DNA from: Liminaster sp017519885
GTDB lineage: Bacteria > Bacteroidota > Bacteroidia > Bacteroidales > UBA3663
Length of the DNA: 64,000 nt
Assembly (NCBI GenBank): GCA_017519885.1
Contig: JAFWRO010000012.1
Coordinates: 62,001 to 126,000 of the forward strand
Reading direction: 5' to 3'
Shown: in pieces, positions 24,663 to 32,211 of the stretch
Numbering within the stretch: position 1 is the stretch's first letter
Layout: each line of letters opens with the position of its first letter
Notes under the pieces: generated by a model
The model's input: only the letters and a program-made list of their open reading frames with translations
What the model was told of the DNA's origin: nothing
Database searches by the model: none
Made by a program: the position numbers and the translations under genes

Positions 24663-24705
24663 GGACTCCTCCATTCTTATGTAAAATATGGCAAAATATA
24701 TTATA

Positions 24706-24743
24706 AAAAGAGCATCATCTCACGTAGGATGATGCTCTTTTTT
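24706..24743 (+). terminator. Strong terminator after the HTH gene
   Basis: A 14-bp stem, AAAAGAGCATCATC (24706-24719) with GATGATGCTCTTTT (24728-24741), runs into T residues. Confidence 0.92.
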
Positions 24744-24889
24744 CCGCTTTTCACGCTCGAAAAAGGTCGGTTTGAAATGGTCTTTTTGGATGTTTTGTAA
24801 TACTTTTTTTCAATTGTTACCCAGACATTGCAGCATCTGCCGTAATCCGCCGTTACTATGCCTTTTCGGGCTAGTGTAAAATTGTTGAC

Positions 24890-24924
24890 AATCGTGGCTG
24901 GAAGTGCCTGTAGTCACGATTTTG
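24890..24924 (+). terminator. Isolated terminator-like hairpin in the 24.7-25.0 kb gap
   Basis: AATCGTG (24890-24896) pairs with CACGATT (24915-24921), followed by TTTGTG. No gene is seen immediately upstream, so it may end an untranslated transcript or be inert. Apart from this and the two flanking sites, 24663-25072 shows nothing recognisable. Confidence 0.4.
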
Positions 24925-24980
24925 TGTTTAAAAAAAGGTGAAAAAATGTGGTGTTTTTGTGGCGTTTTTTTGCTGAAAAA

Positions 24981-25012
24981 TTTGGAAAATTCAAAATTTT
25001 TTTGTAACTTTG
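24981..25012 (+). promoter_or_regulatory. Promoter of the unrecognised gene at 25073
   Basis: TTTG at 24981-24984 and TAACTTTG at 25005-25012 are 20 bp apart. The predicted leader is about 55 nt. Confidence 0.7.
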
Positions 25013-25072
25013 CAACGTCAAAAGGATAACCTAAATCGAGTCAGTTACCCTCCGACACACACTGTTTCCTAT

Positions 25073-25960
25073 ATGCGAAAGACAAGTAACTTTCGCAAGC
25101 CTAATGTGCTTGCGATGACAGCCATCAATGTGCCCATGGCACTGCTCCAGGAGGTCAAGGACGACCGCCTGGAGCAGAGTCTCGTGGCCATGAGCGTTGC
25201 CATAAAGTGCTTCAGTCCGAGCAGCATGTACATCTTCGTGAACGAACGCAAGTTCCGCCGTGACTTCCAGATGGGCTACACGAAATCCATGAAGTTGCTC
25301 GATGCGATCTTCAAGGGTCATCCGCTCTTCGAGGTGAAGCAACTCGCCGATGGAAGGACGGTCATCGTTGCACGTTCGTTCAAGAGGCTCTACGGCTACT
25401 GGATGACGCTCAGGACCGGAGAAACCAGCCTGGCGATGAGTGTCGCCAAGATGGACTTCCGCAGCCGAGGCAGCATTCGCATAGCGGAAATCGAGAAGGA
25501 GATACAGCTGCTGCTCTTCCTGACCAATATCAATGCCAAGACCCGAGCCGACGAGTTACAAGCGAAGGGGCTTCCCCTCACGGGAAGTTCGTCTCATGCG
25601 GCGAGGACAGTCCTGTCAGTGAACTATCTGGCCAAGGCAACGAGCCGCAGCGCTCGCACCGTGGTCCGACGGAGCAGGTCCGCACGGGAGCAGGGCATCA
25701 TCAGCGTCACGCCGCATCCGCTTGTCAGGTGCTGCAACAACCTCCTGCATGATGACCTGCGCCTGTGTCCTTCCGGCCTCATCCCCATCGGCTTCCTCGG
25801 CTTCTCCCGCCAGTGCAACGACTACCAGCTCCTCTCGTGGGACTGGCGCCGTCGCTTCCAGCACATCATCTACCGTCACAAGGGCCGCATGACCTTCAAC
25901 ATCTACGTCTCGAAGGACAAGCCCCTAAGTCAAACCGACCTACACGCGCTGTATGATTAG
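25073..25960 (+). CDS. Unrecognised 295-residue basic protein with an HTH-like segment
   Basis: I do not recognise a family. I start at ATG 25073 (MRKTSNFRK), since an upstream TTG lies inside the promoter. The protein is rich in Arg and Ser; residues about 200-232 (AKATSRSARTVVRRSR then SAREQGIIS) resemble a helix-turn-helix with its recognition helix, and the N-terminal third contains FSPSSMYIFVNERKFRRDF. A DNA-binding or replication-initiator-like role is conceivable but unproven. It has its own consensus promoter, is followed by heavily structured intergenic DNA, and shares the region with a short AraC-type gene. Confidence 0.6.
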   Translation: MRKTSNFRKPNVLAMTAINVPMALLQEVKDDRLEQSLVAMSVAIKCFSPSSMYIFVNERKFRRDFQMGYTKSMKLLDAIFKGHPLFEVKQLADGRTVIVARSFKRLYGYWMTLRTGETSLAMSVAKMDFRSRGSIRIAEIEKEIQLLLFLTNINAKTRADELQAKGLPLTGSSSHAARTVLSVNYLAKATSRSARTVVRRSRSAREQGIISVTPHPLVRCCNNLLHDDLRLCPSGLIPIGFLGFSRQCNDYQLLSWDWRRRFQHIIYRHKGRMTFNIYVSKDKPLSQTDLHALYD

Positions 25961-25965
25961 GAACA

Positions 25966-26141
25966 GACCCCCTCGGTCCCCCTGCTTAGGGGGAAGAAGT
26001 AAGCCCGGACACCTATCCTCTTACATTGAGGTGTAACCACCTGGGACAAGCCAGTCCTCCCCCTAAGCAGGTATTCTGCCCCCGCTGTTCGGGGGATAGA
26101 GGGGGTGCGGAGGATTGAGGGGGTCTTCCCCCTTGGTCCAT
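25966..26141. repeat. Nested inverted repeats after the unrecognised gene
   Basis: GACCCCCTC at about 25966-25974 is complementary to GAGGGGGTC near 26133-26141. Inside lies a perfect 14-bp pair, CCTGCTTAGGGGGA (25981-25994) and TCCCCCTAAGCAGG (26058-26071), and within that ACACCT/AGGTGT. A further hairpin, CCCCC-GCTGTT-CGGGGG, lies near 26080-26096. The element starts 6 bp after the stop codon. Confidence 0.7.
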
Positions 26142-26232
26142 CATGTCCTCCTATAACTACAAGGAAGGGTTAGGGATAGGGATAAGGGGGTAAAGGGGGA
26201 CGAATATCGGGACGAACGTCGGGACCTGGCGG

Positions 26233-26347
26233 GAGAGCAATTCTGAAAGAAGGAAATAGTCGGGGCTTAAAGCTCCTCCCCGCCCCCCACAAAGGGGGCC
26301 GGGGCGAGCGCAGCCCCAACAAGACTATTTCCATGAGAATTGCTCTC
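26233..26347. repeat. 115-bp imperfect giant hairpin
   Basis: GAGAGCAATTCT (26233-26244) matches AGAATTGCTCTC (26336-26347), and GGAAATAGTC (26252-26261) matches GACTATTTCC (26323-26332), so two perfect helices of 12 and 10 bp are stacked. The interior is very GC-rich and can form further stems. It lies 190 bp before the AraC-type gene. The remainder of 25961-26534 is G/C-rich and holds no convincing ORF. Confidence 0.75.
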
Positions 26348-26534
26348 AAAGAAAGGTCGATAAAGAAAAAGAGAGTGTCTGTGACGGATGGATCCAGAGA
26401 GGCAGGGAAGGGAGAGGTCCAAGGTAGAGTAAGCTGGTGGACCAACCTGTTCAAGCAGGGACGCGGCGCGAAAAATCTGAGTGATCGAGCGAAAGCTCAT
26501 AACCCGAGTAATAACCTGATAAACAACAAACAAA

Positions 26535-27029
26535 ATGATTGACGAAATCAAAACAGTCAGTACCGTAGAGGAGCTCTACAAGAGCAATGGGGCTCCCACG
26601 GGTGAAATTATCGTCGATGCCGTGGTAGACAATGTCAAGCGAACCACGACACACTCCTCTGCCGACATCGCCCTCCTTCTGAAGGTGAAGAACCTAACGT
26701 GGCTGAGTGGCGCCATGCAACTGCTGGTGGGACTGCCCTTGCAGGAGTTCATCTTCCGCTGGCGTCTGATGCAGGCCATCGACCTGCTCGACAATCCCGA
26801 ACTGTCGGTGGCCGAAGTGGCCAGGCGCACCGGATTCAGTAGCGAGAACTATCTCATCTCGGTCTTCCGTCGTCGTCTGGGCATCACCCCTTACGCCTAT
26901 CGCAACGGCACCGTGCTCCGCAACGGCAGGTATCCGTTCAACCAGTCGGCCCACGACCGCAAGATGCTCCTCAAAAAGGCAGCCGAACTCAAGTCGCGCA
27001 ACGACGAGCCCGCTCCAGAAGCAGAGTAA
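26535..27029 (+). CDS. Short AraC-family-type DNA-binding protein
   Basis: The 164-residue protein contains one AraC/XylS DNA-binding domain: residues about 70-130 show FRWRLMQAIDLLDNPELS-like (FIFRWRLMQAIDLL), VAEVARRTGFSSENYLI and FRRRLGITPYAYR. The long sensor domain of classical AraC proteins is missing; the N-terminal 65 residues are of unknown fold. Target genes are unknown. Possible targets are its neighbours or the palindromic array that begins 18 bp after its stop. Confidence 0.75.
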   Translation: MIDEIKTVSTVEELYKSNGAPTGEIIVDAVVDNVKRTTTHSSADIALLLKVKNLTWLSGAMQLLVGLPLQEFIFRWRLMQAIDLLDNPELSVAEVARRTGFSSENYLISVFRRRLGITPYAYRNGTVLRNGRYPFNQSAHDRKMLLKKAAELKSRNDEPAPEAE

Positions 27030-27046
27030 CCCTTCCCCAATCGAGG

Positions 27047-27460
27047 CATACAGATTCCATCGGCCAAATCTTTATTCTCCGCTCGGACCATACAGATTCT
27101 ATCTACCAAATATGTATGCCGCGCTCGGACCATACAGATTTCATCTACCAAATATGTATGCCGCGCTCGGACCATACAGATTTCATCTACCAAATATGTA
27201 TGCCGCGCTTGGACCATACAGATTTCATCCACCAAATCTGTATGCCTCGCTCGGACCATACAGATTCCATCTGCCAAATCTGTATGCCGCGCTCAGACCA
27301 TACAGATTTCATCTACCAAATATGTATGCCTCGATTGGACCATACAGATTCCATCTACCAAATATGTATGCCTCGATTGGAGCATACAGATTCCATCTAC
27401 CAAAACAGTATGCTCCTACAAGAGTATAAAGATTTCGTTTACCAAATCTGTATGCTACGA
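27047..27460. repeat. Tandem array of ten 42-bp palindrome-bearing units
   Basis: Units start at 27047, 27089, 27131, 27173, 27215, 27257, 27299, 27341, 27383 and about 27424. Each contains CATACAGATTT, an 8-nt loop, and AAATCTGTATG (in variants), an 11-bp inverted repeat, separated by a spacer such as CCGCGCTCGGAC. The central units are nearly identical and the end units diverge. As 42 is a multiple of three, several frames stay open on both strands without looking like genes. The array lies between convergent genes and has no unique spacers, so it is not a CRISPR. Confidence 0.9.
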
Positions 27461-27558
27461 TAAAAGATGATGGATTATTAGAACCCATTGGACTTTATCA
27501 TAAAAAACCGCCTGCAGTATAAAACTGCAAGCGGAATTGTTATAGATGTATCGAAATA

Positions 27559-29148
27559 TCAACGTGCCGACACATACTTGTGCAGCGTGGCGCGAACAGC
27601 ACCGGGACCCGCATAGAGTTCCTTGACCATACCCTCGATCTTTTCACCGAGGCCGACTTCGTAGAGATCGACGGCGAAGACATCCTTGCGGCTGAAGAGC
27701 TGGCGCAGGCAGCTGAAGTCCTGGTCGGGCTTGCCGAGTTCGAGCGGAGCCACAATGGCCTGCAGTTCGGCGAGCAGCGGGTCGGTGGAAGGAGTGAAAG
27801 GTTCGCCCATATCGTCGAGGCCCTTCAGATAGCGTGCATAGCCTGCCAAGGTGAGCGGGATGAGCACGAGGTTGTCCATATCGAGGCCACGTGCCACGTA
27901 CTTCTTGATGGTCTCACCGAAGCGGATGGGCAGCTTCTGCGACGTGTCGGTGGCGATACGCTGCGGAGCATCGGGCATGAACGGGTTGGGCAGACGACGG
28001 TTGATGACGGTGCCGATGAACTCGTAGGGATTCAATACACCGGGATCGGTAACCACTGGCATTGCCTCGATGTAGCCAATCTTCTGGATGAAGGCACGCA
28101 GGTCGGGGTCGGCCATCTCGGCTGAGATGAGCGTATAGCCAAGCATGCAGCCATAGATCGACATGGCGGTGTGAAGCGGATTGAGGCAGGTAGTCACCTT
28201 CATGGTCTCGACCTTATCGACAGTCTCGCGGGTGGTGTAGAGTGCACCTCCGAGTTCGAGCGGTGGACGACCGTTGGTGTAGTTGTCCTCCACAACGAGG
28301 TACTGCACCTCTTCGGCATTGACGAAGGGAGCGGTGTAGGTGTGGCGCTCGGTGATGATGGTCTGGTTGTCCTCGAAGCCATCGGCAGCAAGCATGGCCT
28401 GAACCTTCTCGTGCGGACGTGGGGTGATCTTGTCGATCATCGACCAGGGATAGGTCACCTTGGTCGAGTCCTGCAGATAACCGAGGAAGTCGGCAGGAAC
28501 AAGCTCCTGCTCAACCCACTTGCGTGCATAGGCCTGCACACCAGCCTTTACCTTGTCGCCATTGTGCGAGCAGTTGTCGGTGCTCTGCAGGGTGATGGGG
28601 AGTTGTCCTGCCTGGTAGCGAGCAAGCATCAGCACAGCGAGCTTGCCCATGGCGAAGACGGGCTTGAGGCCGCGCTCGAGGTCAGCTGGAGCCACGCTGT
28701 AACCCTTCTCGGTGATGGTGAAGGTCACCATCTGGAGGCTGGGCTGACGGAAGATCTCGACGAGGCGTGCCCAGTCGTCGGCAAACTGATAGTCGGCCTT
28801 GAGGCTCTCGGTGACTGAGGCGATGACCTTCTTCTCGATGGTGCCCGTGGATTGGAGGCTGACGAGGAGCGACAGGTTGTCGTAGGGACGATAGGCCTTG
28901 TCGATGATCTCGTAGTCGAAGCTCTCGGCGACGATGACGCCACGGTCATACTTACCACTGTTGAGGGCATCGTTGAGGATGGCAGCGGGGAAGGCACGGA
29001 AGATGTTGCCGGCACCGAAGTGCACCCAGGTGGGCTCGTCGTGCGTCTTCTTGGCTACTGCTGCGATGTCAAACTTTGGAAGCTCATATCCTTTGGCTTC
29101 CCATTCGGCAGCATTGAAGCTGCCCGAAGTGATTTCTTTTAATTTCAT
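27559..29148 (-). CDS. Mannitol dehydrogenase-family oxidoreductase, probably fructuronate reductase
   Basis: The 529-residue cytoplasmic enzyme belongs to the polyol-specific long-chain dehydrogenases: VHFGAGNIFRAF (about 42-53) is the NAD-binding region, and MKVTTCLNPLHTAM (about 315-328) contains the Lys, Asn and His of the active site. The family includes mannitol 2-dehydrogenase, altronate oxidoreductase and D-mannonate oxidoreductase (UxuB). The gene lies 75 bp downstream of a GH115 glucuronidase in the same direction, so glucuronate catabolism (fructuronate to mannonate) is the most likely role. No uxuA or uxaC is in the window. Confidence 0.8.
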   Translation of the reverse strand: MKLKEITSGSFNAAEWEAKGYELPKFDIAAVAKKTHDEPTWVHFGAGNIFRAFPAAILNDALNSGKYDRGVIVAESFDYEIIDKAYRPYDNLSLLVSLQSTGTIEKKVIASVTESLKADYQFADDWARLVEIFRQPSLQMVTFTITEKGYSVAPADLERGLKPVFAMGKLAVLMLARYQAGQLPITLQSTDNCSHNGDKVKAGVQAYARKWVEQELVPADFLGYLQDSTKVTYPWSMIDKITPRPHEKVQAMLAADGFEDNQTIITERHTYTAPFVNAEEVQYLVVEDNYTNGRPPLELGGALYTTRETVDKVETMKVTTCLNPLHTAMSIYGCMLGYTLISAEMADPDLRAFIQKIGYIEAMPVVTDPGVLNPYEFIGTVINRRLPNPFMPDAPQRIATDTSQKLPIRFGETIKKYVARGLDMDNLVLIPLTLAGYARYLKGLDDMGEPFTPSTDPLLAELQAIVAPLELGKPDQDFSCLRQLFSRKDVFAVDLYEVGLGEKIEGMVKELYAGPGAVRATLHKYVSAR

Positions 29149-29168
29149 GAGGGTTGTAATTGGTTTTT

Positions 29169-29229
29169 ATCGGAGTTATCGGAATAATCGGAGGAATCGG
29201 AACACTCAGAATACTCAGAGTGCTCAGAG
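29169..29229. repeat. Intergenic ATCGGAGTA-type short repeats
   Basis: About seven 8-9-bp units such as ATCGGAGTT, ATCGGAATA and CTCAGAGTG run head to tail between the dehydrogenase and GH115 genes and overlap the GH115 stop. The same family recurs at 35556-35649. Confidence 0.8.
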
Positions 29230-31995
29230 CTTAGTGGTCTCCCTCGGGCTCTCGACCCCCTTCAGGTGAGAGGGATCGTAGCCGCCGAGGTCGATGATGA
29301 CCTTTTCGACCACGAGACCCGGGTCGAGCGGACGGATGGTGAGGTGATGGAGGTCACTGGAAGAGATGGGCAGCTCGGTGACCGTCTCGATGATGCGGGT
29401 GGCGGCGATGGCGTACATCTCGTTGGTGTTCTCCTCGATGTAGCGGCTGTTGTAGTTGACTTCAACGGCCTCGCCATTGTCGAGCTGAAGCGTATAGCGA
29501 TGGCCTTCCTTGCGCAGGAAGGGCAAGGTGCTGTTGGTGATGATGTGCACCTTGACGCTCGTTCCCTCGAAGCCTTCGGCACGGAAGGCATAGTCGAGCG
29601 CAGCGCCTTCGCAGGCTGCATTGTGGGGCAGCAGGGCAACGCCCGAAAGGGTGCGGCCCAAGGTGGGCAGAATGGTCCATGTGCCGTCGGCACTGGGACT
29701 CGCCTCGAAGTAATGTTCGGCCTCGATGCTCACCTGTCCGTTGTAGGCCTTGAAGACGTAGTGCGGGGCTTCGGGCGTGACAGCCTTATCTGCATCGACA
29801 CGAACGACCTTCGGGCAAACCTGCACATCGGGCTGCTGCCATGATCTGTAGCCGATATGGGTCTGATCCATCAGATGGTTCCACTTGCCTCCACCGATGC
29901 TGTGATATTCGCGCGTCAGCTCGTCGTCACGGGCGAAGCACTGCTCCACAAGGTCGGCATAACAGTTGGCACGCGGGTCACCCAGGGCTGCGAGATAGAG
30001 GTTCTGCGCCTGGGCATAGTACATCTCGTAGAGGTTTGCCATCGACTGGATGGGGAACAGGATGAGCTGATGATAGGCATCGCGTGCCGGTGCGGGCACC
30101 TTCTGCCACAGGCGATATGCATCGGCCTCGAGCGCCTTGTATTGGAGCATCGCCTGCTCCCACTCTCCGCTCTGCAGGTTATAGGTGCGCCAATTCAAGA
30201 GCTCGGGGGTGACGCGGCTGTTGTAGCGGAGGTAGGTCTCCAAGAGACGGGCCGCTTCGCGGGAAAGGTTCGAGGGGGTTGAGGGGTTCGAAAGGTTCGA
30301 GAGGTTTGAGGGGTTCGAAAGGTTCTCGCCCAACATCTGAGCGCAGAAGTCGAGGGCGTGCTGGTGAACGCTGCTGATGTCGGCGTAGTCGTCGGGACGC
30401 CAGGCCATCTTGAGGAAGAGGTCGATGGGATGCTCCATGGGCTTGAGGTCGCCCACATTGAGAATCCAGAGGTCGTCGATGCCATATTCGTAGCACAGGC
30501 GCATCTGTTCCCACAAGTGATTGGTGTTGGTGACGTTGGCCCACTTGGTGTTGCGCGGACCACCCACGTAATCGACGTGGTAGTACATGCCCCAGCCGCC
30601 CTTGCGGTTCATGAGTGCCTCCTTGGTGCGCGTAGCCGAAACGTTGGCTTCGGGCACACGACGAATGTCGCCCCAGTTGTCGTCGCAAAGCATGATGAGC
30701 ACATCGTCGGGCACATCAAGGCCCAGGTCATAGAGGTGCTGCACCTCCTTATAGAGTGCCCACATCTGAGGCGACTTGTCGGCCTTCTTGCCTGTCACCT
30801 CGGCGATGATGCGACGCTGGTTGCTGATGATATTCTCGAGGAGTTTCTTGTTGTAGTCGTCGAGGTTCTGGGTGAGGTGGTCGAAGCCCTCCTTGCCACC
30901 CAGTCCGGTGTCGCCATCGCCACGCATACCGATGGTGATGAGGTTCTCGGTGCCCTTGGCGCGTTCGATGCCTTCGCGGAAGAACTGGTCGATGACCGTC
31001 TTGTTGACCGCATAATCCCAGCGAGCCTCGGCAGGTGCCTCATCGTCGTTGCGAGCGCCTGTCTCACGCATCTTTGCGTGCTTATAGCGCACCCATTCCT
31101 GATGGTTGCGTGCCATAGGTTCGTGATGGGAAGTGCCCATGATGATGCCCATCTCGTCGGCCAGCGGGCCATTGAGAGGGTCGTCGAAATAGAAGGCATT
31201 GCCCCACATAGCGGGCCAAAGGTAGTTGCCTTTCAGACGGAGCAGCAGTTCGAAGACGTGTTCGTAGAAGAGGTGGTTGAAGCCACGGGCATAGGTATTG
31301 CCCCAAGGATCGACGGGAAGGTTCTCACACTGGCTGTCGGGGAACTTCTCCTTCACCCAACCCGAAAGGCAAGGAGCCTCGTCGTTGAGGAAGATGCCGC
31401 GATAGCGCACTGTGGGCTCGCCATCGGTGTAGATGCCAGGAAGAACAAAGATGCTGTCGTGCTTAACAATGGGCATATCAGCCCACCATGCCCATGGCGA
31501 AACACCCAACTGACGGCTCAGTTCGTAGATTCCATATTCGGTGCCTCGCTTGTCGCTGCCTGCGATGACGAGCATCCGGCCAGTCTTGCCTTTATACAAG
31601 ACACCAGCATCAAGCAATGTGATGATATACTTCTCGCGCTTGCCTTTCAGTTTCTTGACATCAATGGCCTTGCGCTTGACCAATTGCTGGATGCAACTGC
31701 TCTTCTCAAGCGAACCGACGAGGATGATCGGCGCATTGCCTTCGGCCTCGTTCTGAATCGTGGTGACACTTTGACCGGTCACCTGTTCGAAGTCCTTGCC
31801 CAGGTTGCCCAAAGCGCGACGGATGCCAGGATAGTCGTTCTGGTCGAAGACAATCTGGACCGGACCCTGCTGCGAGGGATAGATGCAGAGGGCATTGTCC
31901 TGGCTTTGGAAGGCGACAAACTGATCGGCCGCCTGCGTCGCAGAGGGTACGAACAGTGCCGCAAGAAGCACTATGGATGTTAGAATCTTTTTCAT
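29224..31995 (-). CDS. Xylan alpha-1,2-glucuronidase (GH115)
   Basis: A signal peptide (about residues 1-22, ending TQAA) precedes a 900-residue enzyme of GH115 layout. YRGIFLNDEAPCLSGW (about 198-213), LKGNYLWPAMWGNAF (about 254-268) and GMRGDGDTG mark the catalytic barrel, and a beta-sandwich tail follows. The family removes (4-O-methyl)glucuronic acid from internal and terminal xylan residues. Residues about 555-577 are a low-complexity NLSNPSNLSNLSNPSTPSN stretch encoded by intergenic-type TTCGAAAGG repeats, in a region expected to be a helical linker. GH10, GH43 and a GPH symporter nearby complete a xylan pathway. Confidence 0.92.
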   Translation of the reverse strand: MKKILTSIVLLAALFVPSATQAADQFVAFQSQDNALCIYPSQQGPVQIVFDQNDYPGIRRALGNLGKDFEQVTGQSVTTIQNEAEGNAPIILVGSLEKSSCIQQLVKRKAIDVKKLKGKREKYIITLLDAGVLYKGKTGRMLVIAGSDKRGTEYGIYELSRQLGVSPWAWWADMPIVKHDSIFVLPGIYTDGEPTVRYRGIFLNDEAPCLSGWVKEKFPDSQCENLPVDPWGNTYARGFNHLFYEHVFELLLRLKGNYLWPAMWGNAFYFDDPLNGPLADEMGIIMGTSHHEPMARNHQEWVRYKHAKMRETGARNDDEAPAEARWDYAVNKTVIDQFFREGIERAKGTENLITIGMRGDGDTGLGGKEGFDHLTQNLDDYNKKLLENIISNQRRIIAEVTGKKADKSPQMWALYKEVQHLYDLGLDVPDDVLIMLCDDNWGDIRRVPEANVSATRTKEALMNRKGGWGMYYHVDYVGGPRNTKWANVTNTNHLWEQMRLCYEYGIDDLWILNVGDLKPMEHPIDLFLKMAWRPDDYADISSVHQHALDFCAQMLGENLSNPSNLSNLSNPSTPSNLSREAARLLETYLRYNSRVTPELLNWRTYNLQSGEWEQAMLQYKALEADAYRLWQKVPAPARDAYHQLILFPIQSMANLYEMYYAQAQNLYLAALGDPRANCYADLVEQCFARDDELTREYHSIGGGKWNHLMDQTHIGYRSWQQPDVQVCPKVVRVDADKAVTPEAPHYVFKAYNGQVSIEAEHYFEASPSADGTWTILPTLGRTLSGVALLPHNAACEGAALDYAFRAEGFEGTSVKVHIITNSTLPFLRKEGHRYTLQLDNGEAVEVNYNSRYIEENTNEMYAIAATRIIETVTELPISSSDLHHLTIRPLDPGLVVEKVIIDLGGYDPSHLKGVESPRETTKL
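30262..30331 (-). repeat. GGTTCGAAAGG-type repeat inside the GH115 gene
   Basis: GTTCGA and GGGTTTGA-like units repeat with a period of about 9-15 bp and keep the frame open. The same repeat family is intergenic at 34321-34405 and coding again at 59823-59897. Confidence 0.8.
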
Positions 31996-32036
31996 GTAAC
32001 AAGTGAAAAATAAGGCTTCGACTAAGAAATACGGTG

Positions 32037-32191
32037 CAAAGATAATAAATTCCGTGGATTATTCGCCTGTCGAAATGTTATTTTTTCGTATTTTACACCT
32101 TTTAAATATAAATATAGAAGAAAATGCAACAAAATCAATAATGATTTACGCGAACTTGCAACCCATTTGCAAAACAATTGGCCTACCTTTG
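32037..32191. promoter_or_regulatory. Divergent promoters: GH115 operon (minus) and P-type ATPase (plus)
   Basis: CAAAGATA at 32037-32044 gives TATCTTTG on the minus strand, 42 bp before GH115. TACCTTTG at 32184-32191 precedes the ATPase start by 20 bp. Confidence 0.65.
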
Positions 32192-32211
32192 CAGCGTAAA
32201 AACTAAAAAAT

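Noticed and set aside
27047..27460. CRISPR array
   Set aside because: The units are contiguous 42-bp repeats with a repeated, not unique, spacer, and no cas genes are present.
26897..27463. Open frames on both strands across the 42-bp array (repeated LGPYRFHLPN-type peptides)
   Set aside because: They exist because 42 is divisible by three; no promoter, no start context and both strands open alike.
30358..31983. 541-codon open frame opposite GH115
   Set aside because: Antisense shadow with no recognisable motifs, while GH115 motifs are complete on the minus strand.
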